A stretch of 64,000 nucleotides of DNA from positions 17,723,324 to 17,787,323 of the forward strand of contig CM064560.1 in the NCBI GenBank assembly GCA_032716605.1, written 5' to 3'. The DNA comes from Paralithodes platypus (lineage: Eukaryota > Arthropoda > Malacostraca > Decapoda > Lithodidae). Positions 1-10,876 of this stretch are shown one piece after another. Position numbers and translations under genes: made by a program. How positions within the stretch are numbered: the first letter of the stretch is position 1; the number at the start of each line of letters is the position of its first letter. The notes beneath the pieces are model-generated. The model did no database searches and was not told the origin of the DNA. It was given only the letters and a program-made list of their open reading frames with translations.

Positions 1-304
1 AGTGTAACCAAAACTTGATCCAGACGGAGTAATGCTAGCAGCTGGAGGACTGACAATATGCCCAGATGTTATAGCTTCATTAGCTGCTGGTTGACTGGCA
101 ACAGGCAGAGCAGGAGTGAAAACAGCCCCGGAAGTTGGAGTAAGACATCCACTTGAGGCTGTACTGCTGACTGACATGGGGTACTGAGTGGCACTGGTTG
201 GCTGCACTACTCTGTCCTCGGAGGGAGGTGAAGGCACTGAGTTTTCTTCAAGAATGTCCACAAAGTTGCTGGGGAAGATGCCTCTCTCTCCATTACTTTC
301 TCCC
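1..304 (-). CDS. DNMBP/Tuba-like exon: end of third SH3 domain plus linker
   Basis: This is the last visible exon of a minus-strand host gene. It starts after an acceptor (TTTTTTAACAG, plus bases 305-306 are the AG) and stays open to base 1, so it continues outside the window. It begins with the third base of an Arg codon whose first two bases close the exon at 10877. It then reads GESNGERGIFPSNFVDIL, the carboxy half of an SH3 domain (ALYDY half lost to the previous exon, GIFPSNFV hallmark present). A low-complexity Ser/Thr/Pro linker follows (EENSVPSPPSED onward, about 80 residues). SH3 domains bind proline-rich ligands. In the DNMBP family the amino-terminal SH3 cluster binds dynamin, and a DH domain downstream acts on Cdc42. 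The exon is sure; the family name is an inference from the SH3 order and spacing over five exons. Confidence 0.75.
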
Positions 305-792
305 CTGTTAAAAAATGCATACATTATTATAAAGAATGGTACTAATAGTCCACTTCAGGCTGGGAAATTAGGCATAGCCCGGCAGCCCGGACTAGCCCGG
401 ATATGTTGCTGGGCTAGTGATTTTCAATGCTAGTCTGACCGGCAGTTGACCGAGGGACAAGTTAATTTTGTTATTACTTTCTAACTTAACTCTTCAATAA
501 CATAAAAAATAGTTGCCATATTGATATATTGATTATTTGTATTCAAGAACTGAGATCCGAGAGGAAGGAATTAGGGACTAGATTACTTACAGTACGATAC
601 AAAGAGTGATGAACAAATATGAGAGGACTACCGGTAGTAAGAACTTCAGTAGTCTGCCCCTCATCCCATATGAAAGTCAATTGATGATGACAATGCACTA
701 GTTTCAGGCTCAAGAGAAAAATGAAGACGTGAAACTGCGCAAGAATAGACTTTAACAAAATCATGTAGGGGACGAAAGTTGAAGATAAGATT
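305..792. other. Intron, with a small inverted dispersed module
   Basis: This is intronic sequence upstream (minus sense) of the SH3 exon. Bases about 345-420 (CAGGCTGGGAAATTAG, then GGGCTAGTGA) recur in inverted orientation at about 8220-8272. That suggests a short dispersed repeat next to both places. I see no coding signal in the rest. Confidence 0.4.
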
Positions 793-944
793 AGGTGAGA
801 GAAGGTATATTTACTGAGAATAGCCTACTTACGGTTGAGAGAAGGTATATTTACTGAGAATAGCCTACTTACGGTTGAGAGAAGGTATATTTACTGAGAA
901 TAGCCTACTTACGGTTGAGAGAAGGTATATTTACTGAGAATAGC
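793..944. repeat. Minisatellite, 40-bp unit, 3.8 copies
   Basis: Four near-identical 40-bp units (core GAGAGAAGGTATATTTACTG) run head to tail. Each junction carries ACTTAC, which on the minus strand (the sense of the host gene) is GTAAGT, the consensus 5' splice site. The array therefore puts three evenly spaced donor-like sites inside an intron. The last unit breaks off at TAGC. Confidence 0.92.
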
Positions 945-1318
945 ATATCACACTATGTACAAAGTAAAACGAGAGATCAATGCTTAGCAGGGAAAATACC
1001 ATTTATTTGAAATGTCATTTCAGTGCTAACAGTTTTGACAATAAAAGTGTCAAGGAGTCAATGCTTATACTGTAGGTGGACAAAAGTGAAGTTTTGTAAA
1101 ACTTATATTTAAGGATAAAGTCTGAGGCCCTGATAAAGGAAGATGGCTTGACAATACAAAACAAGAGAAAATTTGAAATTACAATATAAAACTTGAAAAA
1201 TAAACAAACCAAAACTCATACGAACACAGTAAAAAGACAAAACAACTAATCAAAATTGCTATGTGGAAACAACGCTTAAGTAAAACAATAAAATTTTAGA
1301 ACAATAATATATTATTAA

Positions 1319-1547
1319 CCCTTTCCGACATATGACGCAATTTTGAGCCTATTAGGGATACTTTTTAAAGCCTTTGTTACCATCAGGGGTATTTAGAAAC
1401 CTTTAGTTTAGTTACTTCAACCTCTGCAGTTGTCTTTGAGTTAGCTGTGGGCAGAAAACTAATTTTGGAGAGGTAATTATAAGAGTGAGAGAACTCTATT
1501 TCGTATTGCTAATCTGGCAACCTCTGCGTCATATGTGCGTGAAAGGG
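1319..1547. mobile_element. piggyBac-type miniature element, 229 bp
   Basis: It is flanked by TTAA at 1315-1318 and 1548-1551. The ends are inverted: CCCTTTCCGACATATGACGC on the left matches CCCTTTCACGCACATATGACGC read inward from the right, with small gaps. The TTAA duplication and the CCCT-type ends are the signature of piggyBac-mobilised elements. There is no coding capacity, so it must have been moved by a transposase from elsewhere. Confidence 0.75.
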
Positions 1548-1551
1548 TTAA

Positions 1552-1910
1552 AGATACTTGAGAACATATCACTTGGTGACAAAATAAAGCCATACCAAAG
1601 GTATTATTATTATTACTCTGAAAAGATTATCCAAAGAGAATCTGGTTAAATGCAATACAATTTACATTGGAGTTAGGGGATAAAGTAGTAGTATCGTAAA
1701 TCAAGGAGGAAGGAGAGTGGAGAACAAACATTAAAACTGAAGAGGCCTGGGCATCCCAGAATAGGAGAGGTTAAACAAGGTTAATTAATGGAACCTTTAA
1801 TGTTCTCTTCTTAGTCTCAATTTGTTTACCATCGACGTGTCTAACCAAAAACTCTTGATATTTCTAAAATACCACGAAAAAGGAAAGACCACCAAATAGA
1901 AGAGACCGTC
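1552..1910. other. Intron without recognised content
   Basis: AT-rich sequence between a TTAA element and a LINE fragment. I see no gene, RNA or repeat structure here. Confidence 0.4.
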
Positions 1911-2577
1911 ACTTGACGAAGAAATCTTCAGGAATCTATATACAGCGCTGGTTAGGCCACACCTGGAATATGCAAACCAGGTGTGGGCTCCATATATGGT
2001 AAAGGATATAGAAGCAGTGGAGAAAGTGCAGAGAAGAGCTAGCAAGCTGGTACCAACGTTGAAGAACGCGGGCTATGAGCAGAGGTTGAGGACACTGGGA
2101 CTTCCGACACTGGCATATAGGAGAAAGAGAGGGGATATGATAGAGACTTTTAAGATAGTGTCAGGAAAGTACGATGAGGATGTGTGAAGGTATCTTCTTG
2201 ATGCGGGAGGGAACAAGAACGAGAGGACACTCTAAGAAAATTTACAAAGAAAGAAATAGGCTTGAGAAGGCGAAGAACTCATTTTGTGATAGAGTGGTAA
2301 ATGAGTGGAACGCACTGCCCCAGTATGTAGTCGATTCCGAATCAATAAGGGAGTTTGAAAGTAATCTTGATAAAGCATGGGGAAGACAAGATTTGAAGTT
2401 TGATTATAAAACAAAAATGCAGAATAGTAAAAATTTTGCGTCTGCTACCGCCGCCGCCAACACCGTGAACGACCGCAGCAGTGCAAGTACTGGTACTGAG
2501 CTGGATACACAGGCATAGTTTGCCTTTTTCCAGAGGATCTACTGTAAGAAACTGTAAGAAACTGTAAGAAACAGTAA
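1911..2577 (+). mobile_element. LINE-A copy A, 5'-truncated 3' end
   Basis: This is the end of a CR1-like non-LTR retrotransposon, covering the RT thumb and C-terminal domain. It is nearly identical to the 3' part of the LINE-A copies at 13898-15078 and 19597-23987. Reading begins near SLDEEIFRNLYTALVRPHLE and ends with ASTGTELDTQA at the stop near 2517. A 2-bp loss in a GT run at about 2183 (GATGTGTG where the other copy has GATGTGTGTG) breaks the frame. The element ends in a short tandem tail of ACTGTAAGAA units (about 2540-2577), the usual kind of end for CR1/L2-like LINEs. Confidence 0.88.
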
Positions 2578-2698
2578 AAGGAGAAGGAGAAACAAGCAAG
2601 AGAAAGGAACGAAAAGAACCGAGGAAAGAAAAGACAAAGACGGGGACACCAACATCCACCACAACACCACGAGGATCTACAACAGGAGCAAAGCTTAA

Positions 2699-3122
2699 CT
2701 CTTAAAGAGCGGCGCTCGACTTAAGTCGTGCACCAATTTGCAGCAAGTTAGGAGCATTATTAAGGCTTTTAAAGGGTTAAAATCGAGTGCAAATGGCCGG
2801 GAGAGCAGCGGGCCAGACAGCCGACTCCCAGGGTTTACCGCCGCCCATTAACTCATGTTCCCTGTGTTCTCGAGAGGCCGGCAGTGTAGCCAGTAGTGAG
2901 CATAGCTGGGAAAAATATACCGATATATGCTAAACTTCCATGTTCGTGGCACCACTGCAAGAGAACCACGAGTGCTACGTAGCTCCTTCTGGTCTCATTT
3001 TGAAGCTTTTAGTGCCTAGTTTTTTTGCTAAATAATTTTTTTTTTCATGCAGATGCTTGATTTATCATGCAGGAGGGCCTGAATATGCCCAAATGAGCCC
3101 AAAACACCCCGCTAGACAAGGG
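2699..3122. mobile_element. TTAA-flanked miniature element, family M2
   Basis: TTAA flanks lie at 2695-2698 and 3123-3126. The left end CTCTTAAAGAGCGG and the right end read inward, CCCTTGTCTAGCGG, are similar. The element at 25335-25821 has matching ends (CGCTCAAAGAGCGG and CCCTTGTCTATCGG), so the two form one family. No coding sequence. Confidence 0.65.
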
Positions 3123-3126
3123 TTAA

Positions 3127-4089
3127 GAATAGAAGAATCGCTGTGCTAAAGAAGGACATCCAGAAGAAGGAATCTCCACCCATGCCAGGCAAGACGATTC
3201 GCCCCACAACATCCCCGGGAAAGATAATCGTGTTCCGTCAACCCTTTTGAAGAGAATGGAAGACACAATATATGTTTTCCTTTTTGTCTTACTCTTTGTA
3301 TCATATATAGTGAATAAGAATATGTATCATGTATGATTAAGAATAAGATGTATTTTAGATATTAAGAATATAATCAACCAGTATGAAATGAATAAGTTAT
3401 GTTTTTGTTAGAACCTGATTATGCAATATTTATATGAAGTAACACCTCAATAGATATTTGGGACATTGTTTCCTACACACATAGATATATGCCTTCTTTT
3501 TATCCTATGATTATCTCTTCTAATTATACAATACACATGCTCTTCTTTCCTATAAATTATGTAAATATCAGATAGTACCAAAAATAGACACCACGCCGAA
3601 GCGGCGCTGGTGTTTCCCAACACGCACCGGAAATGGGCGGCTCACGCGCTAAACCTGTCAGGCATACCAAAACGTTCTGGGAATGAGGCCTACCTAAATA
3701 CTATATTAATACATCACTTACAATGATATGTTTTATGAATCATTATCTGCATAAATTATCCTAACATTGATACATCAGAGATCAGCATTAATAGACTCCC
3801 ATGACGGAGTATGACCTATAAAATACTTCAATGCGCATCTTATACTTTCTCACTTTGTTTGCACACGACACTAAACCTCACGCTCAAGTTAAGAATAAAG
3901 AAACTCTCTCCCTTGAGCAAAGTTATTATTTACCAAGGTTTTATTGAGCTTACCTATATATGATATAATTATTTACTTAACCATTGATGAAGTACCTTTA
4001 CAGTTAAGATGTATTTTGATATAAGCATCACCACATCACTTAGTAAATTGATTTAGAAAGAAGATATCTTGACCATCAGAACCAGAAGG
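3127..4089. other. AT-rich non-coding stretch
   Basis: No reading frame or repeat that I recognise. It leads directly into the stem-loop array and may belong to the same element. Confidence 0.4.
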
Positions 4090-5400
4090 TTCTATAGACC
4101 TATCTAGGGATACCTTGTCATGCCCTTACCATCCTATAGGTTAGGAAGAACCCCTCGCAGTAATCCTCAATACCAGGTCAGGATAATTTAGGAGAGTTAA
4201 GCAATTTTAAGGCTTCTTGAGTACTGGCATCCCACCTTTAGAAGTCTTAAATTTAAACCTCCATTCAGTTGGACCTACGGCACCACCGAAAGTTCAATAT
4301 ACTGTCTGTGAGATAAAAAATCCTATTTTAGGGATCTTTGTTAGACGAGGCACAACCCGGCTAACATAGAGACTCTTGATAGGCGGTGTCTACTAAAAGT
4401 ATAGTAGTGAAGTGAACGGCCTCCCGGAACTTCATTATTATTCTACAGTTACCGAAACTGTGGCCTGTTACAGGAAACTTTGTTACCACTGGCACCACCA
4501 GTGATTAACATAGCTATTGTTACTGGTATACAGCTTTCTTTAACTTAGGAAGAAGGACCTACGGCATCTCCGCTCCTTCCTACTTAGTTAAAGGTTAGTC
4601 CACAAGCACCCTCTCTAAAAGAAGTCGAGGTGTACGGCACCACCGTCCTCAATATTCTCTAGAGTGAAAAGTGTTAAAGTCCTGCTCCAGGAACTTTGTT
4701 ACTACTGGCACCACCAGTATCTAACATTGTCCCTTTTGTTAGGTCCCACTTTCCCTAGTAAAAGTGGAGAGACTCCGGCACCACTGACCTCTCTATTATT
4801 ACTCTTGGAAGTGGACACTGTACAAAAGTGTCCTTGTAGAGGAACTTTGTTAATACTGGCCTCCCAGTACCTAACATTACCTTCTCTGCTAGGTTACACT
4901 TTCTCTAGTAAGAGTTGAGAGACTCGGGCACCACCGACCTCTCTACCCATTATTATTGGAAGTGAACACTACCATTTTTCATAGGTAGTCTCAAAACCTC
5001 TGAGACCGCTGTGAGAGAAAAGGGCTTGGCGAGATACCCTCAAGGGCACTCTGCAGATACAAGTCCTAGGTGCACTGAGTCTGTGGCCTCCCATTAGACT
5101 GTGTAACTAAAAGGTTTTAACACCGCCCTGGGTCCCCCGAACCTCTTAAAACGGTCAGGACAGTCAGTAAGAGTACTTGTACAAACTTACTGCGTTAGTC
5201 CGATGTCGTGCCATATACGTTCTTACTGAGGCATGATATTCAAGACCCTATTTCAAGAGTACCTTAACAGGACTTCATCAACGGTTGATATACAGGTCAG
5301 GATAGTCGAGTATTTCTCCAAACCTCTGAAATACTCGCGTTAGTCCGGTATGGTGCCCAACTGTAATTGCCAGACAATTACTATATGTTACGGAGCCATA
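4090..5400. repeat. Array of regularly spaced stem-loops with GGC(A/C)(C/T)CNCC loops
   Basis: At least twelve predicted hairpins carry a similar apical loop (GGCACCACC, GGCCTCCC, GGCATCTCC and variants). The loops start at about 4226, 4279, 4349, 4418, 4491, 4563, 4636, 4707, 4776, 4858, 4927 and 5085, so most spacings are 69-73 bases. Arms differ in sequence but pair. Examples are TGTTA/TAACA around ACTGGCACCACCAGT (4481-4510, 4697-4726), a roughly 18-bp arm at 4539-4556 with 4575-4592, TGAAGT/ACTTCA (4408-4434) and AGAGA/TCTCT (4767-4794, 4917-4944). Neighbouring units resemble each other in alternation, giving a higher-order period near 150. From 5150 to 5400 the hairpins continue with other loops, for example GAGTATTTC/GAAATACTC near 5310-5335. 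No protein is encoded. I do not recognise the family. Confidence 0.7.
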
Positions 5401-6175
5401 CTTAAGACCCCAAGCCCATCAACCCATCTGTAACTATCTTCACACAGCCGGCCAACCTGGATGGCCACGGAGGAGCAGAAGACGACAGCCAGCAAACACC
5501 AGAGTGGAGAAGAAGATAGAAAAGACGTCTAAGACGATGCCAGAAAAAGAGAGAAAGTGTCTACCCTACTAAGTGCTTGCAAAATAAACATAGTCGACCA
5601 AGTGAAAGTAAATAGAGTCCCGTAAAGTGTTAAAAACATCATAAATCCGTAATGGTGTTATTACGAAGAATTTAGATACACCGATTCCAGTTATCAATGT
5701 TTTATGAGCTACTGAAGTGTTTCTGATCGGTAGAAGTGATTTCCGAATTTATTCTATTTAAGCCGATTTTGATGCTAAGCGACTCTGCCATTATTTCGAC
5801 CAAGTGAAAATATTTTAGAGTCCACCAGCGACTCCGCCATTATTCCAAAACGAAGGATATATTACAAAGTCCAATTTCAGTGGGTTTTGAACTTACTCTC
5901 GTACCAGTGCGCATGGTAAATAACCCAAGATACATATAGTGATACAAATAACTCTCTTTTATAAATAACATAGCAAGTCAAATTCTTTACAAGTACAGTA
6001 CAGTGAAATATTATAGCTGAAGATATTACTTGTAACTCCATTCGATCGTAAATAGTGAACACGATTCCAGATAAAAGGAATATAGTAAGCAGTGCTAAGT
6101 ACCTGAACTCTATCCAGATCCGCGACTGTGCTCGGAGATAGAAAATATTTTAAGTACTATTCATTGGTTGTGTTT
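5401..6175. other. Non-coding stretch after the hairpin array
   Basis: Mostly AT-rich. A short frame at 5461-5532 (ATGGCCACGGAGGAG, 23 codons, very hydrophilic) starts in a GC-richer patch just after the hairpins. It could be the remains of a leader-proximal open reading frame. Nothing else is supportable. Confidence 0.3.
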
Positions 6176-6179
6176 TTAA

Positions 6180-6496
6180 GGGGAGATTTCCACCTGGAGG
6201 ATTTTTTTCTGAATCCCTTTCTCCCTCATGTTTAACCCCATTGCTGTTAAGATTTGGAGATAAGTTAGACGATCTTAAGAACTTTCGCCCAATTTCTGTC
6301 AATTTTAAGACCGTTCGTGCAATTTAGGTGTCGATTTGTTCCTGGCTAGCGATAGCGAGCCTGTAATTTAAGAGGAACCGGCCTTTGGCCGGGACATTTT
6401 TCTATCGAAAAATGTACAAATTTATCTTGAAAGGGGGTCTAGGGGGTGTAGTTTTTAGCTTGATAGAGGTCTAGGGAACAACCTAAATACCTCCCC
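6180..6496. mobile_element. TTAA-flanked miniature element, family M3
   Basis: Flanks are TTAA at 6176-6179 and 6497-6500. Ends are GGGGAGATTT on the left and GGGGAGGTATTT read inward from the right. A diverged copy in the opposite orientation lies at about 29672-29928 and shares the internal block with TTAAGAC, the T-rich AATTTAGGTGTCGAT and CTATCGAAAAAT. Non-coding. Confidence 0.65.
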
Positions 6497-6576
6497 TTAA
6501 GCTTACCTTCATACTCCATTGTGTATTTAGTGATTAAGGGAATAAAGCTGTATTCTAAAACTATATTTTGGCGATA

Positions 6577-6826
6577 TATGTATCCTCTGTTGTCTTTAGT
6601 ACAGTATATGTATCCTCTGTTGTCTTTAGTACAGTATATGTATCCTCTGTTGTCTTTAGTACAGTATATGTATCCTCTGTTGTCTTTAGTACAGTATATG
6701 TATCCTCTGTTGTCTTTAGTACAGTATATGTATCCTCTGTTGTCTTTAGTACAGTATATGTATCCTCTGTTGTCTTTAGTACAGTATATGTATCCTCTGT
6801 TGTCTTTAGTACAGTATATGTATTTG
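6577..6826. repeat. Minisatellite, 30-bp unit, about 8.3 copies
   Basis: Perfect or near-perfect 30-bp units (CAGTATATGTATCCTCTG, then TTGTCTTTAGTA). Because 30 is divisible by three and the unit has few stops, several frames stay open through the array on both strands. These are by-products, not genes. Confidence 0.97.
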
Positions 6827-7014
6827 TATGAACTCGGAAGTCCCAGTCTAGAGAACTCACCTGTATCAATCGTTAATCCTGTATAAAATCAGGGCATAAC
6901 AATTTCCAAAACATTAGCAATGCATGAGTTTCCCAAAATTCAGTAAGTAGTGTGGACATAACATCCAATTTATAGAAGCTGGTAGCATGTTTGTGAATGT
7001 AGGCTATGTACTCA

Positions 7015-8172
7015 CCTAATTGTAGTATACAGGATTTGAGCCTAAGCTCGTGTTGTCCTGTCTCTCTCTCTACATTTATCCAATTTTGCTTTAAAAGTTT
7101 GGATATTTCTTGCTCCCACCACCTCCCCATCCAACTTATTCCAACACTCGATGCTTCTATACGGGAAGCTGAACTTTCTTACATCAGACTTACATATAAC
7201 TTTCCTCAACTTACAATCATGACCCCTGGTTCTTCCCTCGTCCCTCACCACAAAATCTCCCTTGTCGATCTTCTCAAAACCTTTCACACACTTAAACATC
7301 ATGATCATGTCACCTCTCTCTCTCCTCTCCCTCAGCGTTGGCAGCTTTAGCCTCTCCAATCTCTCCTCATAAGGCAGGTCTCTAAGGCTAGCTATCATCT
7401 TAGTGGCAACTCTCTGAACTCTTTCCAGTTTTTTATTATGTTTTATAAGGTGTGGAGACCACACCACTGCTGCATACTCCAGTCTTGGTCGTATTATTGT
7501 CCCTATTATTTTTGCTAACATCTCTTCATCTAAATAATTCAGAGCTATTCTCATGTTAGTCAACACTGCATAGGTTTCACCAGTTATTTTATTTATATGC
7601 TGTTCAGGTGACAAGCTGTCTGCCACAACTACCCCTAGGTCTTTTGCTTTCACAGCTTTACTAATTATTTCATCTCCTATTTTATATCCCCAAGAAGGTC
7701 TATATTTACTTTTTCCCATCTCAAGAACCTGACACTTACTCGTGTTGAATTCCATTTTCCAAGTTTGACTCCACTCATATAACTTATCTAGGTCTCTCTG
7801 TAATTCTTCACAACTACTCCTACTTGTAATATGCTTCATTAATTTTGCATCATCAGCAAACATAGATATATATGAGCCTATTCCCATTTGAAGGTCGTTG
7901 ATGAAAACCAAAAACATGATTGGGGCCAACACCGATCCTTGAGGCACTCCGCTTTTTACCCTTTTCCACGAGGAGAACTTTCCTTTTATTACTGTTCGCA
8001 TTTCCCTCCCAATTAAATAGTTTTCCATCCACTTTAATAATACTCCCTCAACCCGCCCCACAGTCCTGAGCTTCCACAACAATCTCTTATGAGGCACCTT
8101 ATCAAATGCCTTCTTGAAATCTAAGTAAATACAATTGGTACTTAACCAGTGAAATTCCATACAATGTATCAT
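7015..8172 (-). mobile_element. LINE-B copy, 5'-truncated, RT largely open
   Basis: This is a CR1-like non-LTR retrotransposon fragment with a 376-codon open frame (7042-8172). RT motifs in order are YLDFKKAFDKVPHKRLLWKL, then SGVPQGSVLAPIMF and MFADDAKLM (the F-A-D-D catalytic motif), followed by the thumb (KDLGVVV, RPRLEYAAVVWSPHL) and a basic C-terminal part (RRERGDMIMMFK). The endonuclease and first RT motifs are missing because of 5' truncation. The 3' end at about 7015 reads CAATTAGGTGAGTAC on the minus strand. A relative lies at 46205-47215, sharing LEMGKSKYRP. The frame has no stop, so this is a fairly young insertion. Confidence 0.88.
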
Positions 8173-8283
8173 ACTATCAGGGCAAATACAAAATATGTCA
8201 GGGCAATTAAATTTAAGAGGTCACTAGCCCGGGGCAAGTAGATCCGCAACACTAATTTCCCAGCCTGGTCCACTTCATCAACC

Positions 8284-8903
8284 TATATTAATCTATCTAT
8301 CTATCTATTGCCTGACGCCGTGATCCCCGAAGGGGTGGCCACGAACGAACCGCCCCCATGCACCTCTGTCCCCAGTCAGTCGACGCCCCTCCCCCCAACC
8401 AGCACCACCTTCGTTCATGTACTTCCTCACTCCATCCTTCCACCTCATATTCGGTCTACCTCTCCCCCTCTGTCCCTCCACCTCGCTCTCATACACCCTC
8501 TTAGTCATTCTCTCGCTTTCCATACGTTCCATATGGCCGAACCATCTCAAGTTGTTCCTTTTCACACTTTCCAGCACATCTACCTCCACACCACACCTCC
8601 TTCTTACTTCCTCATTAGTCTGTCTATCCCTCCATGTAACTCCGCACGCACTCCTTAAGTAATTCATTTCCACTGCTCTCACTCTTGGTCTGAGTCTCTC
8701 AACCAACGTCCATGCTTCGCTTCCGTAAGTCAGTGTCGGGATTACCACACTGTCATGCAAGGACTTCTTCACTTCCATACTGACCACCCTATTTCTTGTT
8801 ACTGCTTTTAGCGTTCCTACAACCCTCTTCCCCTGTTGTACCCTCTCCCGCACCTCTTCATCCATAGTCCCATCTTTACTCAACACACTGCCCAGATACT
8901 TAA
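8284..8903 (-). mobile_element. LINE-D copy, 3' end
   Basis: It is the C-terminal third of the RT protein of the element at 60764-63966 and is almost identical to it: QQGKRVVGTLKAVTRNRVV, YGSEAWTLVERL, NNLRWFGHMERM and RGRGRPNMRWKDG, ending GDHGVRQ. The truncation point falls at CTTAAGTATCTGGGCAG (minus). The tail is a TAGA tetranucleotide run (8284-8308). The 193-codon frame is intact. Confidence 0.9.
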
Positions 8904-8954
8904 TTACTATATTACTATACTATATTAATCTACCGGTATATTTCTATTTTTACA

Positions 8955-9165
8955 TTCAATGTGTGTGAATTTTGTGTTTTGTCTGTGTTTGTTCGTTGTT
9001 CTGTCTTGTGTTATGTGTTTTCCCTGGTCTTGCTCTGTCTTGATTCGGCCACCCCCAAGAAAGAAAAAAAAAAAAAAAAATAGAGTAAAATAGAAAATAA
9101 AAATAAAAATAGGAAAAGTGGGGATTGGGCCTGAGCATATACATACATACATACATTCAATTATG
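8955..9165 (-). repeat. LINE 3'-tail repeat T with A-run
   Basis: This block contains TGTCTTGATTCGGCCACCC, an A-run, then AAAAGTGGGGATTGGGCCT and a CATA tetranucleotide run. It recurs at about 29465-29645. It looks like the 3' untranslated end of a LINE. The coding part is not present. Confidence 0.6.
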
Positions 9166-9310
9166 GGTTTGACACCCGAAGGGAAGAAAGGATAAGCTAA
9201 TTATTATTAGTGGTTTCAGAGTACTGTACAGTACAGTACATATATATGGCTCCACCTTGTCTCTGATCAAGGAGATTTGCTGACTCCACTCGTCAGCATT
9301 AATAACTCTT

Positions 9311-10164
9311 ACATACATACATACATACATACCGGTACATACATACAAGCTTAAAGACCGTTTGTCCACAGAGAATGTGGTTAGTCTCACATCCTAAATG
9401 GCGGCTTACCAGCACCTCTGTTGTCAAATTCAATATTTTGAGATCGGACCGTAGTACCTGATCCCACCTCATTCTAGGTCTACCCTTACGCCCAGCTCCC
9501 CCCATGTTCACAGTCCGGCATTTCTTCATCCAGTTCTGATCATCAATTCTCTCTACGTGTCCAAACCAACCAAGTCGGCTTGTGCGCATCACTTCACTGA
9601 CACTCCTAATGCCCAAACGCCTTCTTAATTCCTCGCTCAATATCCCGTCCTTGAGGTTAACCCCACATATCCATCTCACCATTCTCTTCTCATTCTGTTC
9701 CATTCTATTGATATCCTACGCTTTAACCGGCCACGTCTCCGAGGCATAGGTCATCGCACTCCTAACACACGAGGTATACACCTTCCCTTTAAGGTGAAGT
9801 GGGAGTCCTCTCATGGTCAGGAGTGGCAACAGCTCTCTAAACTTTCCCCAGCCACTTTGGACTCTAGCAAGGGAGCCAGCTTCAGCGCCACCTCCGGCGG
9901 AAAACGTATCCCCCAAATAGCAGAATTTATTCACACACTTCAGCGTTTCACTGTCGAAACCAACACTAACAAGTGGGTCATTTAACACAAGTTCTCCCTT
10001 GCACACTGCACATTCAAAGTCTATGATTCTTGTCAAAGGTCCTCTAGCCCCACTACATCTCTTGTGAACCCAGTCTCTACAGACGCAACATTGAATTGAG
10101 TTACTTTCCACCCCCTTCCCACATACTGCGCATGCTTCTTTCCACTGTTTTGCTATTTTATCTA
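9311..10164 (-). mobile_element. LINE-P copy, 3' half with PHD-like finger
   Basis: This is a 5'-truncated non-LTR element. The protein begins inside a zinc finger (CAVC, then CCVC-RDWVHKRC, then FECAVC) and runs into the RT C-terminal part (KFCYLGDTFSAGGGAEAGSL, LTMRGLPLHLKGKVYTSCV, MTYASETWPVKA). A stop near 9716 interrupts it before MEQNEKRMVRWICGVNL and the basic end LGIRSVSEVMRTSRLGWFGH. The tail is a CATA-type run (9311-9345). Compare the copies at 42364-43735, 55858-56047 and 26970-28520. Confidence 0.85.
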
Positions 10165-10340
10165 CCCCAGTGGGGCCCTGGCTGGAAGCATACCAAGCAC
10201 AGTAATTTGCTGAAGATAGGAACCAGTGGTCCACTGCTCCAGAAGCTGATTGCACCACCAAAGTGGCGGGCGGTGGGGTCGCCGCATCCCTATGCCACAG
10301 AGAGAAAGGCCGACTTGTGCCAGTAGGCTGTGAGAGTAAG
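10165..10340. repeat. Dispersed module R1
   Basis: A GC-rich block, GGGGCCCTGGCTGGAAGCA then ACCAGTGGTCCACTGCTCCAG, that recurs with changes at about 31420-31505. It abuts the truncated end of LINE-P. Function unknown; probably a fragment of another repeat. Confidence 0.5.
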
Positions 10341-10876
10341 ACACTAGGGAACCATGAGGCAAATCATTATGGCCCCACTGCCTTCGCCACTCTCAGGAAA
10401 AAAATTGAGAAATAAGAATGATGAAAAAGGTAAAGGAAGTAGAGGACACCAAGCCTCACTGACAGATCCAGCCCTCCACAGGAGTGGAGTAGCTGGTAGT
10501 GGAAGACCACCTATGGTTGTTGTTGATGGTATTTATGGTATGGAAGAAAGTTGAAAAATATATTGAAGACAATTTTCACGTAGTGGAAGGGGCTGAGTGG
10601 CACGGGCAAAGGAAGCATGCCTGGACAAAGTAGCCTGGAGGCATTTCTGCCATGGCCATCCTTCAGTGGAGCAAACAAAGTATTGGAGATAATGATGAAC
10701 AATGCTATTTTTATAGGCCTATCTAATAATCTTGTGTCGTCCCAGTTTTGGTTTGTTTATTTTGCAAGTTTTACATTATTATATCCTATTATATTACATA
10801 GACAAAATCAAATCTAACATCAATCAGTCTCCAAAATTTGCTCATTAAGCTAATAAAACTATTAGTCATCACTCAC
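10341..10876. other. Intron without recognised gene
   Basis: No frame with recognisable content. Bases about 10797-10876 form the first part of a segment duplicated at 11570-11645 (see the duplication entry). Confidence 0.35.

Noticed and set aside
4664..4918. 84-codon frame inside the stem-loop array
   Set aside because: It passes through alternating hairpins and has no domain. The pairing pattern explains the sequence better than coding.
793..6826. CRISPR array
   Set aside because: Tandem units lack unique spacers, and the sequence is eukaryotic.
6521..6886. Long open frames on both strands over a repeat (YMYPLLSLVQ and TVLKTTEDTY repeats)
   Set aside because: They are translations of a 30-bp minisatellite. 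The unit length is a multiple of three, so frames stay open without coding.
8308..8662. Plus-strand frames opposite LINE-D
   Set aside because: Antisense shadow of a recognisable LINE RT C-terminus on the minus strand.
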